Source: Limosilactobacillus avistercoris | Lineage (GTDB): Bacteria > Bacillota > Bacilli > Lactobacillales > Lactobacillaceae | Length of the DNA stretch: 64,000 nucleotides | Assembly (NCBI RefSeq): GCF_014836425.1 | Contig: NZ_JACSQW010000007.1 | Span: 20,459 to 84,458 of the forward strand | Reading direction: 5' to 3' | Shown here: positions 33,496 to 42,390 of the stretch, one piece after another | How positions within the stretch are numbered: position 1 is the first letter of the stretch | Layout: every line of letters begins with the position of its first letter | Made by a program: the position numbers and the translations under genes | The notes under the pieces: generated by a model | What the model saw: the letters and a program-made list of their open reading frames with translations, nothing else | The model's database searches: none | Told to the model about the DNA's origin: nothing

Positions 33496-35463
33496 TTACT
33501 TATCTTGCTCTTTTTTTGTAACTTCCATAACGTTATCCGTTGTTGTAACCTTTTGGTCTGCAGGGATAAGTTGCTTGAAGTTAAATTCTTCACTGTTTGT
33601 AACAGTAACGATAACAGTATCATCGAGACCAGCCTTCTTAATGGTTGGGTCCCAGAATTCCATCAATTCGTCACCCTTTTCAACATGTTGTCCCTTGTGG
33701 AAGTAGGTAACAAATCCAGTACCATGTAATTTAACGGTATCAATACCAACGTGAATCAGAAGGGCAACACCGCTATCTGATACTAAACCAACGGCATGAC
33801 GAGTTGAGAAGGTTGCACGAACAGTACCACTAAATGGTGCGTAAACCTTACCATCAGATGGCTTGATAGCAAATCCTTGTCCCATACTACCATCAGCAAA
33901 GGCAGGGTCGCTAACGTTCTTCAAGTCAACAACTGTACCGGCAACAGGGGCAGGAATATCTGTTACACCAGGCTTTGGTGCGACAGCAGCAGTTTTGGTT
34001 GATGAGGTAGCATCTTCTGTACTGTCACCCTTGTTAAATTGCTTACCCCAAGTTTGTTCAAGCTTGTCAACAATCTTAGCGTGCATCTTTTCATCCAACT
34101 TAACCTTAGTGGCGAAGATGAGAACAGAGATGGCTAACATAATGGCAGGAGCGAGGAACATAACGAGCTTAAATGTTGTTACACCTGATGCAGAAAGAGT
34201 AGATGCAGTAGCACCAGCAGTCATTCCGGCAGCAATCGCAGTAGGTCCGATAATCCAGTTAGAAACGGCACCAGCAAACTTATCAAGTAATGGACGAACA
34301 GAAAGGGTTAGTGATTCATCACGGTGTCCTAACTTCAATTGACCATATTCAACTGAGTCGGTAATCGTCATCAAAACAACCAAGAAAACAAGTGGTTGTG
34401 GAATGAAGAATAATTCAGCACCGATAAGAACAAGTACTAATGATTGACCAGCGAAGGCAAAGATTAGTAACCCTAATGCCAACATAATAATTGAACCGTA
34501 GAATAACTTCTTCCGGGAAATCTTACTAGTAAACATTGGGAACGTCAAAACAGAAATAACACCAACAACAGTGTTCAAACCACCAAGGATTGAGAAGGCC
34601 TTAGCATTACCAAGGATATAAGTAAAGTAGTAAAGCTCCATACTGTTAACCAGAGTAATACCAGTTGTGTAGAACAAGTAAGACATCGCAATTGAGAACA
34701 ATTGGTCGTTCTTAACTAAGACCTTGAAAACATCCTTTAACTTAGTCTGTTCCTTGTTTTCACGAAGTAATGATTGTTGTTCATGAGTACCAAGACCAAC
34801 ACCAATAGCAGTAATAGCAGCAATGGCAGCGATAATAGCAGCAAAGATAAACCAACCACGGTCATCACCAGTACCACCATTTTGGTTAGCCGAGAAGAAC
34901 AGAACCATTGGCATGATAACAAAACCAATAATCTGTCCACCGACAGTAGAACCAACACGGGCAAAGGTAGCAATCTTATCACGTTCGTGTGAATTAAATG
35001 ATAAGGCTGGAAGCATTGACCAGAAACCAACATCATTAAATGAATAGAAGACATCCATTACGATGTATAAGATGGCAAAAATGATTAAGTAAAGATAAGG
35101 GCTAGAAATGTTTAAGCCACCTAGTGGTGTAAACAATACAGCAAGGATGATGGCAGAAATAATACCCCCACCGACAACCCAAGGCTTAAATTTACCCCAA
35201 CGGGTATGGGTCCGGTCGATCGCATTCCCGATCATTGGGTCAATTAATAATTCGACAATCCGCAGTACCGCGATGATTGAAGTGATCCAGAGAACCATGT
35301 GATCGTCGAATACTTTGTTACCGGAGTTAAATAAGTGTCCAGTAACATACATAATAAAGTAAGTAGAGAGTAAGGCGTAGAAGGCATCGTGTCCAAATGC
35401 ACCCATCGAGTAGGCGAAACGGGCACGGCCAACATGTTCTTGACTCTTTGAACTATTGTTCAT
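33496..35463 (-). CDS. lacS: LacS-type lactose/galactoside permease with EIIA domain (GPH family)
   Basis: 655 residues. Residues 1-470 form the 12-helix GPH cation symporter (RIVELLIDPMIGNAIDRTHTRWGKFKPW is diagnostic). After a linker rich in Ala and Pro, a EIIA-Glc-like domain follows (about 510-640) with the phosphorylatable His in LLIHVGIDTVKL and a second His in STRHAVG. In Streptococcus thermophilus LacS, HPr-dependent phosphorylation of this domain tunes uptake and lactose/galactose exchange. Raffinose permease (RafP) is a close alternative. No beta-galactosidase is adjacent. Its promoter carries a cre-like site and a GalR-type palindrome, linking it to the gal operon. Confidence 0.9.
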   Translation of the reverse strand: MNNSSKSQEHVGRARFAYSMGAFGHDAFYALLSTYFIMYVTGHLFNSGNKVFDDHMVLWITSIIAVLRIVELLIDPMIGNAIDRTHTRWGKFKPWVVGGGIISAIILAVLFTPLGGLNISSPYLYLIIFAILYIVMDVFYSFNDVGFWSMLPALSFNSHERDKIATFARVGSTVGGQIIGFVIMPMVLFFSANQNGGTGDDRGWFIFAAIIAAIAAITAIGVGLGTHEQQSLLRENKEQTKLKDVFKVLVKNDQLFSIAMSYLFYTTGITLVNSMELYYFTYILGNAKAFSILGGLNTVVGVISVLTFPMFTSKISRKKLFYGSIIMLALGLLIFAFAGQSLVLVLIGAELFFIPQPLVFLVVLMTITDSVEYGQLKLGHRDESLTLSVRPLLDKFAGAVSNWIIGPTAIAAGMTAGATASTLSASGVTTFKLVMFLAPAIMLAISVLIFATKVKLDEKMHAKIVDKLEQTWGKQFNKGDSTEDATSSTKTAAVAPKPGVTDIPAPVAGTVVDLKNVSDPAFADGSMGQGFAIKPSDGKVYAPFSGTVRATFSTRHAVGLVSDSGVALLIHVGIDTVKLHGTGFVTYFHKGQHVEKGDELMEFWDPTIKKAGLDDTVIVTVTNSEEFNFKQLIPADQKVTTTDNVMEVTKKEQDK

Positions 35464-35511
35464 TGTAGACTCCCCTTTTCTGCAACAGCTTTAATATAAC
35501 TTACAGCCATT

Positions 35512-35565
35512 ATGTTAAGCGCTTTCAAAAAAGATGTCAATATACTTTTAGTAAATTTTTACGAA
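35512..35565 (-). promoter_or_regulatory. lacS promoter with cre-like site and GalR-type operator
   Basis: Minus strand: -35 TTGACA (35535-35540), 17 bp, -10 TAACAT (35512-35517). A cre-like GTTAAGCGCTTTCA (35514-35527, 12 of 14 consensus positions) lies between -35 and -10. Upstream of the -35 is TTAGTAAATTTTTACGAA (35548-35565), which differs from the galK operator only in the two centre bases and one arm base. The rest of the 313-bp gap to gnd is A+T-rich with the gnd terminator; no gene is seen. Confidence 0.65.
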
Positions 35566-35712
35566 AAGTTTTGATAAATAATTTGCTAATTGGGTAAAAA
35601 TGTTTAATTGGTATAGTATTAATAGGCAAATTAGTGCAAGCGATTACACGGTAGAAATAATAAAATGATTAATGGCGGAAATGAGTTAGTAAATGTTTAT
35701 TTATGGTTGAAT

Positions 35713-35750
35713 AAAAAAGACCTATGATAATTTGATCATAGGTCTTTTTT
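35713..35750 (-). terminator. Terminator of gnd
   Basis: AAAAAAGACCTATGAT pairs with ATCATAGGTCTTTTTT around a short loop; symmetrical. Confidence 0.9.
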
Positions 35751-35776
35751 AAACGTAAATTTTATTAATTCTTTAT

Positions 35777-37213
35777 TTATTGTTCTTCGTACCAACTGTA
35801 GTGGAAGTTACCAGGGCGGTCAGTCCGTTCATAGGTGTGAGCACCAAAGTAATCCCGTTGTGCTTGAAGAAGGTTTGCGGGAAGAACTTCAGCACGGAAG
35901 GAGTCGTAGTAACTGATAGCAGCGCTCAATGATGGTACTGGAACTCCAGCTTTAACAGCGAGTGCAACCACATCCCGGATAGCTTTTTGATACTTCTTAG
36001 CAATATCTTTGAAGTAATCATCAAAAAGCAGGTTCTTTAGGTCAGGGTTCTTAGTAAAGGCATCAGTAATGTTTTGTAAGAATTGTGCCCGAATAATGCA
36101 TCCTGCACGCCAAATCTGAGCTAGTTCACCGTACTTTAAGTTCCAATCATAACGTTCTGAATCAATCCGCATTTGTTCGAATCCCTGAGCGTAACTCATT
36201 ACTTTACCAAAGTAGAGGGCTTGACGAATCTTTTCAACTAATTCCTTCTTGTCATCAATTGAGATTGCTTCAGTATCCACAGGTAATTCCTTACTTGCTT
36301 GGACCCGTTCCTTCTTCATCATTGAGATGTAACGAGCGTAAACGGCTTCGGTAATAACAGATTGTGGTGCACCACCGTCGAGGGCAGTTTCAGAGCTCCA
36401 TTTACCGGTTCCCTTGTTAGCACCACGATCAAGAATCATGTCAACAATTGGCTTAGTCTTATCATCACCAAGGTCGTCTTTACGGGTAAGAATATCAGCA
36501 GTGATATCAACGAGGTAGCTAGAAAGTTCACCCTTGTTCCATTCAGCAAAGGTCTTTGCAATATCATCAACAGGCATCTTTAAGACGTTCCGCATGATGT
36601 TGTAACTTTCATCAATTAATTCTTCGTCACCGTATTCAATTCCGTTGTGAACCATCTTAACGTAGTGACCAGCACCATTAGGACCAATGTAAGCAACACA
36701 TGGCTTGCCATCTTCTTCAGCCTTAGCAGCAATCTTAGTAAGAATTGGTTCAACAAGATCATAAGCTTCTTTTTGACCACCAGGCATTAATGATGGACCA
36801 TAAAGAGCACCTAATTCACCACCGGAAACACCCATGCCGATGAAGTTGATACCAGATTTATCTAATTTAGCATTCCGCGCCATGGTGTCGTGGAAGTTAG
36901 TGTTACCACCATCGATTAGAACGTCACCCTTATCAAGTAAAGGTAATAATTCATCAATAACAGCGTCAGTTGCTTTACCGGCCTTAACCATCATCAGGAT
37001 CCGCCGAGGCTTTTCTAGTGAGTCAACAAAGTCCTTGATTGTGTAACTTGGCACTAATTTCTTATCGCCATGATCGCGGATCATTTCGTCAGTCCGGTTA
37101 CGGTGACGGTTATAAACACCAACTGTAAACCCGTGACTTTCGATGTTTAAGGCAAGATTTTTACCCATAACAGCTAAACCAACAACACCAATTTGTGCTT
37201 TTTGATCTGACAT
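35777..37213 (-). CDS. gnd: 6-phosphogluconate dehydrogenase, decarboxylating
   Basis: 478 residues. Rossmann motif [20 protein letters not shown] (GLAVMG), the 6PGDH signature [20 protein letters not shown] and the C-terminal SYYDSFR block. It converts 6-phosphogluconate to ribulose-5-phosphate with CO2 and NAD(P)H, feeding the phosphoketolase pathway after epimerisation. ATG 37213 follows AAGGAG; the open frame to 37252 lacks an RBS. It follows zwf on the same strand but a terminator separates them. Confidence 0.97.
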   Translation of the reverse strand: MSDQKAQIGVVGLAVMGKNLALNIESHGFTVGVYNRHRNRTDEMIRDHGDKKLVPSYTIKDFVDSLEKPRRILMMVKAGKATDAVIDELLPLLDKGDVLIDGGNTNFHDTMARNAKLDKSGINFIGMGVSGGELGALYGPSLMPGGQKEAYDLVEPILTKIAAKAEEDGKPCVAYIGPNGAGHYVKMVHNGIEYGDEELIDESYNIMRNVLKMPVDDIAKTFAEWNKGELSSYLVDITADILTRKDDLGDDKTKPIVDMILDRGANKGTGKWSSETALDGGAPQSVITEAVYARYISMMKKERVQASKELPVDTEAISIDDKKELVEKIRQALYFGKVMSYAQGFEQMRIDSERYDWNLKYGELAQIWRAGCIIRAQFLQNITDAFTKNPDLKNLLFDDYFKDIAKKYQKAIRDVVALAVKAGVPVPSLSAAISYYDSFRAEVLPANLLQAQRDYFGAHTYERTDRPGNFHYSWYEEQ

Positions 37214-37294
37214 ATTCTTACGCTCCTTAGCTATATTTGTGTTTAATTTCACAATAACTATTATACAGCACTCACTACTTAAAATACAAATAAA

Positions 37295-37333
37295 AAAGAG
37301 CCAAAAAGCAATTAATTTTGCTTGCGGCTCTTT
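37295..37333 (-). terminator. Terminator of zwf
   Basis: AAAGAGCC/GGCTCTTT outer stem and GCAAAA/TTTTGC inner stem, A and T runs at both ends. Confidence 0.8.
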
Positions 37334-37349
37334 AATAAATTAAATTTAA

Positions 37350-38828
37350 TTACTTGTTAAGATCGTAAACCCACTTGCGACCGTCACGAGCTAACAATTC
37401 GCTAGCTGCGGCAGGACCCATTGATCCTGGAGTGTAGTTAGGGAATTGTGGCTTTTCAATGTCCCAAAGGTTCCGGATAACATCAACGAACTTCCATGCA
37501 TAAGCAATTTCAGCCCATGAAGCAAAGTTGGTGTGGTTACCTTCAAGAGCATCGTGGAAAAGACGTTCGTATGGTTCTGGAGATTCCTTCTTAGCAGTGT
37601 CACTTTGAACAAAGTTAAGGTCAACTGGTTCAGTAGTGAATCCTTGACCAACGTGCTTAGCATTAAGACGAAGACCGAAACCAGAGTTAGGTTCAACGTA
37701 AATAGTTAAGACATTTGACTTCAATGCTTGCTTGTCAGCAGTATCTGGGTTGGCAAAGATGTCAATCAATGGCTTCTTGAAGACAATATCAATCCGTGTG
37801 AACTTGTCTGCTAACTTCTTACCAGTCCGAACATAGAATGGAACGCCTGACCAACGGTAGTTATCAAACATTAACTTAGCAGCAACGAATGTTTCAGTAC
37901 CTGATTCTGGATCAACGCCATCTTCATGACGGTAATCAGGTTGATCATTAACGGCACCATATTGACCACGAACAAAGTTAGCCGCAGCTTCTGATGGGGT
38001 GTATACACGTAAACTACGCAAAGCTTTAATCTTTTCAACACGAACATCATCATCAGTGAAGGCAACTGGTTCTTCCATTGCTAATTGGGCAACCACTTGC
38101 ATAATGTGGTTTTGAACCATATCACGTAATGCACCAGAGTTGTCGTAGTAACCGGCACGTTCTTCAACACCAAGTTTTTCACTCAAGGTTACTTGGATGT
38201 TATCAATGTAACGGTTGTTCCAAAGAGCTTCGATGATTGGGTTACCAAAACGTAATGCTTGGATGTTTTGAACCATTTCCTTACCAAGGTAGTGGTCAAT
38301 CCGGAAGATTTGGTTTTCTTCAAATGTTTGTGACAATTCGTCGTTCAACTTCTTAGCTGAATCGAAGTCACGACCGAATGGCTTTTCAATAACAAGGCGG
38401 TTGTAACCATTGTCAGTTAACAAGCCTTGCTTCTTGATGTTGATGGCAATAGTACCAAAGAATTGTGGAGCCATTGACATGTAGAACAACCGGTTACCTT
38501 CAGTACCGAATTGCTTATCAAGTTCTGCCAAACGATCCTTCAACTTAACGTAGTGTTCTGGTTTAGTAACATCGTGAGCGCAGTAGAAGAAGTGCTTTGA
38601 AAATGCTTCTGCTTCGCCGTCCTTTGCAGGAATATCTTTAATTGAATTTAAAACCAATTCTTGGAATTCTTCATCGCTCATTTCATGACGTGAAGTACCA
38701 AGTAATGCAAAGTGATCAGCCAAGTAACCCTTTTGATAGAGCTTGAATAGGGAAGTGTAAAGCTTCCGCTTAGCTAAGTCACCAGTTGCACCAAACAATG
38801 TAATTAATGCCTTATTTTCTGTAGCCAA
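37350..38828 (-). CDS. zwf: Glucose-6-phosphate 1-dehydrogenase
   Basis: 492 residues. Nucleotide-binding LFGATGDLAKRKLYTSLF, substrate signature RIDHYLGKEMVQN (catalytic His) and EKPFGRDFDSA. It makes 6-phosphogluconolactone and NAD(P)H, the first committed step from glucose to the phosphoketolase branch. I use TTG 38828 (MATENK), 8 bases after AGAAGGAG; the longer frame to 38894 has no RBS. The RBS overlaps a perfect 16-bp palindrome. Confidence 0.97.
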   Translation of the reverse strand: MATENKALITLFGATGDLAKRKLYTSLFKLYQKGYLADHFALLGTSRHEMSDEEFQELVLNSIKDIPAKDGEAEAFSKHFFYCAHDVTKPEHYVKLKDRLAELDKQFGTEGNRLFYMSMAPQFFGTIAINIKKQGLLTDNGYNRLVIEKPFGRDFDSAKKLNDELSQTFEENQIFRIDHYLGKEMVQNIQALRFGNPIIEALWNNRYIDNIQVTLSEKLGVEERAGYYDNSGALRDMVQNHIMQVVAQLAMEEPVAFTDDDVRVEKIKALRSLRVYTPSEAAANFVRGQYGAVNDQPDYRHEDGVDPESGTETFVAAKLMFDNYRWSGVPFYVRTGKKLADKFTRIDIVFKKPLIDIFANPDTADKQALKSNVLTIYVEPNSGFGLRLNAKHVGQGFTTEPVDLNFVQSDTAKKESPEPYERLFHDALEGNHTNFASWAEIAYAWKFVDVIRNLWDIEKPQFPNYTPGSMGPAAASELLARDGRKWVYDLNK

Positions 38829-38840
38829 AATGTTCACTCC

Positions 38841-38856
38841 TTCTGAATATTCAGAA
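38841..38856 (-). promoter_or_regulatory. 16-bp palindrome overlapping the zwf ribosome-binding site
   Basis: TTCTGAATATTCAGAA is a perfect palindrome whose right half (minus strand) contributes AGAA to the RBS AGAAGGAG. As RNA it can form a TTCTGA/TCAGAA hairpin next to the RBS; as DNA it could be an operator. Confidence 0.5.
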
Positions 38857-39182
38857 AATCTTCTAACGATACAATTATATACTTTCAATGGCAATTCTGC
38901 ATCAAAAATGGTAAACGTTTTCTTTGTGAAATACTTACAAATACAATGGATCAGCCGATTTATCGTCTGTATAAAGAGGACGATAAACCTAAAACAATGA
39001 TTGGTCTAGAACAAAAGTTTTTTGATTTTTTATGCAAGATTGGTCAAGATTTTGAGTGAAAATCCGGAAAATTTCGTTCTATATAGTAGATGGAAATTTA
39101 ATGCCTTATTTTGAGACACCTGTTTGACGAGACTCAAAATGAACCATATAATCAAAAAGGAAGATTTTAACGGAGGAAAAAC
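38857..39182. other. zwf upstream region: promoter, cre-like site, inverted repeats
   Basis: No gene seen. A minus-strand -10 TATAAT lies near 38875. GGTAAACGTTTTCT (38910-38923) matches the cre consensus at 11-12 of 14 positions. TTTATCGTC/GACGATAAA (38959-38967 with 38979-38987) is a perfect 9-bp inverted repeat of unknown role. TTTTGAG/CTCAAAA (39109-39115 with 39134-39140) is another, just ahead of the gene at 39183. Confidence 0.45.
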
Positions 39183-39617
39183 ATGACTGCACAGATATAC
39201 CCGTATTTAACATTTGAGAATGCAAAGGAAGCAATGGACTACTATATTCAAAACTTTGATGCAGAGATTGTTTACCATCAGCCATTAAGTGAAGAACAAG
39301 CAGAAAGTTTAGGCTTGAGTACAGATTCTTTAAGTTCAACAACGTTTCGTGCCGAATTTACAGTAGCTGGTCAGAAAATAATTTGTGCAGATGCCACGAT
39401 GACTAATCCTCAACCCTCAGCAATGATTTCACTAGTGATAGATTTTGGTGATGATGAGGCGGCAGCAAAACAGTTATTTAATAAACTTGCTAGTTCTGAT
39501 GATCAACGGGTTACAATTCCGTTTGGTAATCAGACAGCGAATAATCAACTTGGACAGGTGGTTGACAAGTATGGGATCACTTGGCTGATTTGTAGTGGTA
39601 AGTTAATAGAAGACTAA
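39183..39617 (+). CDS. VOC-superfamily protein (PhnB/glyoxalase-like)
   Basis: 144 residues. PhnB-like signs are IYPYLTFENAKEAMDYYIQNFDAEIV at the N-terminus and DKYGITWLI at the C-terminus, as in the PhnB/3-demethylubiquinone methyltransferase-like branch of the vicinal-oxygen-chelate fold. The typical metal ligands are not obvious, so binding rather than catalysis is possible. Function is unknown. Monocistronic, with GGAGG upstream and a shared terminator downstream. Confidence 0.78.
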   Translation: MTAQIYPYLTFENAKEAMDYYIQNFDAEIVYHQPLSEEQAESLGLSTDSLSSTTFRAEFTVAGQKIICADATMTNPQPSAMISLVIDFGDDEAAAKQLFNKLASSDDQRVTIPFGNQTANNQLGQVVDKYGITWLICSGKLIED

Positions 39618-39657
39618 AGTAAAAGGAGACCGGAATTTTCCAGTCTCCTTTACTTTA
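39615..39657. terminator. Bidirectional terminator
   Basis: AAAGTAAAAGGAGAC with GTCTCCTTTACTTT (one bulge); separates the VOC gene (+) and nrdI (-). Confidence 0.82.
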
Positions 39658-39664
39658 TAGATTT

Positions 39665-40126
39665 TTATTGTTCATTCCACCGTTTGGTAAGGCGATCGTA
39701 AATTACTTCAATATCTTGGGAAGTTCCCCGGAGTTCGTAATCAGCAAGGAATGGTGCATTGAACTGCTTAGCATACTTACGTGCAGTTAAGCAGTATTGC
39801 TCATTGAAGTTTCGGTTACCACTACCGACTACTCCAAGACACTTTTTAGGATTATCACCATAAGCGATGTATTTGCCAAGAGAATTAGTCATGATTTCTG
39901 TGAAACCAGAGGTAATGCCATCACCACCATCTAAGTAGGTTGGAACAAAAACAAAAAATGGTTCCTGTTCGTTAGTTGGTTCAGTTTGATCGGTGATTTC
40001 CTTAAGGTTTAAAAGTGGACTCTTGGGATTGAAACTATGTTGTTGTGTAGCGTATGTCGACATACGTTTAAGAAATGAACGCGTATTCCCCTCGATTGAA
40101 ATATAAATAATGTTCATTGCTGTCAT
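39665..40126 (-). CDS. nrdI: NrdI, flavodoxin-like ribonucleotide reductase activator
   Basis: 153 residues. FMN phosphate loop IEGNTRSFLKR, PTYLDGGDGITSGF, and the NrdI hallmark VVGSGNRNFNEQYCLTA. NrdI supplies the oxidant that assembles the dimanganese-tyrosyl radical of class Ib ribonucleotide reductase. nrdE/nrdF are not in this window, so nrdI is separated from its partners. ATG 40126 follows GAGGATC; ATG 40117 is an alternative start. Confidence 0.93.
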   Translation of the reverse strand: MTAMNIIYISIEGNTRSFLKRMSTYATQQHSFNPKSPLLNLKEITDQTEPTNEQEPFFVFVPTYLDGGDGITSGFTEIMTNSLGKYIAYGDNPKKCLGVVGSGNRNFNEQYCLTARKYAKQFNAPFLADYELRGTSQDIEVIYDRLTKRWNEQ

Positions 40127-40418
40127 TTTAGATCCTCTTTCTATATGTAACTAACTATAACGTAATTTATCCTTAGTCTATTTTAGTTGAATAGGGCGAT
40201 AAATAGTAGTATAAATTATTTTATCACACGGTGTTACTAATTTTTGTGTTTATTTGGCATAAAAGTAGCTATTTATGAGGGAAATAAACAGTTATCTTTA
40301 GATAAAGCACATTAATCAAAATTATGAAAATTACTTTAAGAGAGTAATGATCCAGTCCATTTGGGTAATTACATGATAAAATTAACTTATAACGTTTCTT
40401 ATTTGGGGAGGACTAAAT

Positions 40419-41285
40419 TTGAGTAGTATTGTCTTAGATCAACTGACTTTTGATGCTAAGTCCGGTGATCGCTTAGAAAATGTTTCATTGGAGTTAACTT
40501 CACCACAAGTGGTTGCTTTTTGTAGCAATGATGATGGTGCGCCAGCAGCGTTAAAACAGCTCCTAGATGCTCAAGGAAATATTGAGGAAGGTGCAGTAAC
40601 CGTTAATGGTGAGCCATTAGGAAAGATTAACCGTCGTCGTGGTAATCCAATGGTTGCTCATTTTGATGATGTTGAATTAAAAGGGAAGACGGTTTTGAAG
40701 GCTGTTAAAAATTCCCTTAAACACCATAAAGATGTTTTAACAGTTGAGCAAACTAACCAAATGCTAGAGTCGTTAGGAATAGTTCCCGGAAAACGGGTTG
40801 CAGAATTAACTCCTGATGAACAGCAGAAACTGCGAATTGTTCTTTTACTTTCATTATGTCGCCCAATTGTCCTTCTTGATAATGCTTTTGATGGTCTTGA
40901 TGAGAATAGTCGGTTAACAATGGGGGAATTGATTGCGGACTATACTAAAAAGACTGATTCGTTAGTTGTTTTCACAAGTCAAAACGTTTCAACCTTAATG
41001 CGATTTTCAAAGACAATCTACTACTTTGAAGGAAGTCACCTTACCTCTGCTCGGAATGTTGAGATGGTTGATAGTGTTGATTGTGTAGTAACGGTTATTG
41101 GAACTGGCTTCCCGGTTGAAAATGCAGTGAAGTTAGGTGCTCATATGCTAGAAGAAGCGTCTAAAGAAACCCGTTTTCTTTTTACTGGTAATATTCAGGT
41201 TCTTCTTCCCTTGTTAGAACAAAGCACGATCACCGATGTCCGAATTGAAGATGCGACAGTAGAAGATGAATTAATGACTTGGTAA
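40419..41285 (+). CDS. Degenerate ABC-ATPase-like protein
   Basis: 288 residues with the order of an ABC domain but eroded motifs. Where Walker A (GxxGxGKS/T) should be stands CSNDDGAPAALKQLL, with no P-loop; the signature LSGGQ is replaced by ELTPDEQQKLR; Walker B is IVLLDNAFDGLD, with Asn in place of the catalytic Glu; the H-loop His is Ser-Gln. The D-loop GLDENS is kept. It probably cannot hydrolyse ATP and may have become a regulatory or structural protein. The extra C-terminal 70 residues are unknown. It overlaps the next open frame and forms an operon with it and a DUF1836 gene. Confidence 0.7.
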   Translation: MSSIVLDQLTFDAKSGDRLENVSLELTSPQVVAFCSNDDGAPAALKQLLDAQGNIEEGAVTVNGEPLGKINRRRGNPMVAHFDDVELKGKTVLKAVKNSLKHHKDVLTVEQTNQMLESLGIVPGKRVAELTPDEQQKLRIVLLLSLCRPIVLLDNAFDGLDENSRLTMGELIADYTKKTDSLVVFTSQNVSTLMRFSKTIYYFEGSHLTSARNVEMVDSVDCVVTVIGTGFPVENAVKLGAHMLEEASKETRFLFTGNIQVLLPLLEQSTITDVRIEDATVEDELMTW

Positions 41286-41302
41286 CTCAAGGAGGAATGC
41301 TT

Positions 41303-41842
41303 GTGGGTCGAGTAGTATTGATTGATAATCGGGATGATGAGCTTGCGTCTAAAGTTATCAAAAAGATGCCGGATGCAGTTGTATCAACTAACTTTAAGGT
41401 TCAACTTCAATCAGGAGATATTTTGTGCTGGTTGCCAAAGTCAAATGATTATGTGGATGATGAAGTTCAAGAATTGGCTGATTTGATAGATCAGAGTGTT
41501 TTCTTACCGGCTAAGATCGTAATGTTAAGCATTCCAGGAACTGCAGATGATGCTTCGCTAGAACAAGTTGAGAAATGGTATGGTAAAAGTGCCCGAACGA
41601 TGGTAATGATGCATCAATATGCGGTTAAGATGATTGATGAATTTGAAATACCGTATACAATTGTCCGTATACCACCACTTACTGTTGCTAATACGGAAAC
41701 GAAAATCACTGCTGAAGGGCAAGTGATGGATGGTGGTAAGGTCGGAATCGATCAACTAGGTTTGCTATTACAAACGGTTCTAAAAACTAATCGCTACCTT
41801 AATCAATCAATTGGGATTGTTAATAGTAAAGGAGGTCAATAA
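41303..41842 (+). CDS. Rossmann-like protein related to NAD(P)-dependent epimerase/NmrA folds
   Basis: 179 residues. The segment WYGKSARTMVMMHQY...IPYTIVRIPPLT resembles the Y-x-x-x-K helix and yTIvRP strand of SDR/NAD(P)H-binding proteins. However, the N-terminal VVLIDNRDDELASKVI lacks the glycine-rich dinucleotide motif, so cofactor binding is doubtful. I chose GTG 41303, 7 bases after AAGGAGG; ATG 41297 is too close to that site. It ends 1 base into the DUF1836 start. Family assignment is tentative. Confidence 0.55.
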   Translation: MGRVVLIDNRDDELASKVIKKMPDAVVSTNFKVQLQSGDILCWLPKSNDYVDDEVQELADLIDQSVFLPAKIVMLSIPGTADDASLEQVEKWYGKSARTMVMMHQYAVKMIDEFEIPYTIVRIPPLTVANTETKITAEGQVMDGGKVGIDQLGLLLQTVLKTNRYLNQSIGIVNSKGGQ

Positions 41843-42378
41843 TGACAAACTTAACAGAATTTAAACGTTGGGAGAATAGTATTTCCCGGATGCATTTTCC
41901 AAAATGGGAAGAACTACCTAGTCTTGGATTGTACGTTGATCAAGTTGCTGCAGTGATTAATGAAAATTTGACTAGTTTGGGAATGGAACCTCTTACAAAG
42001 TCGATGATTAATAATTACGTGAAGAAAAAGACTATCCAGGCACCGATTAAGAAAAAGTATGCTGTTAATCAAATTGTTGATTTATTGTTGATTGGCTTCT
42101 TTAAAAATACTTTTGCAATTGATGATATCCGTCGGGGAATTCTTCAAATTACCTCGAAGGACTACCCGAAACAAGCTTATGACCGCTTTGTTGAAATCCT
42201 CAATGCACGGTTAAGAAACGAAACAATTCCAACTAACCCTAACTTTGATCCAGCAAACGAACAATTAATGAACTTTGGTATTGATGCAGTTTTGGCTGGC
42301 TTAAAGGCACGGTACCTGTTAAAGATGATGGCAAAAGAAAGCCAAGTTGAAAAAGATAATCACGAAAACAAAGAATAA
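41842..42378 (+). CDS. DUF1836 protein, MerR-like DNA-binding fold
   Basis: 178 residues. LPSLGLYVDQVAAVINENL and SMINNYVKKKTIQAPIKKKYAVNQIVDLLLI match the DUF1836 pattern, whose N-terminal part resembles a MerR-type winged helix. It is probably a transcriptional regulator. It has an AAAGGAGG RBS and overlaps the preceding gene by one base, so all three genes should be co-expressed. Confidence 0.78.
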   Translation: MTNLTEFKRWENSISRMHFPKWEELPSLGLYVDQVAAVINENLTSLGMEPLTKSMINNYVKKKTIQAPIKKKYAVNQIVDLLLIGFFKNTFAIDDIRRGILQITSKDYPKQAYDRFVEILNARLRNETIPTNPNFDPANEQLMNFGIDAVLAGLKARYLLKMMAKESQVEKDNHENKE

Positions 42379-42390
42379 ATAAACAATTTT

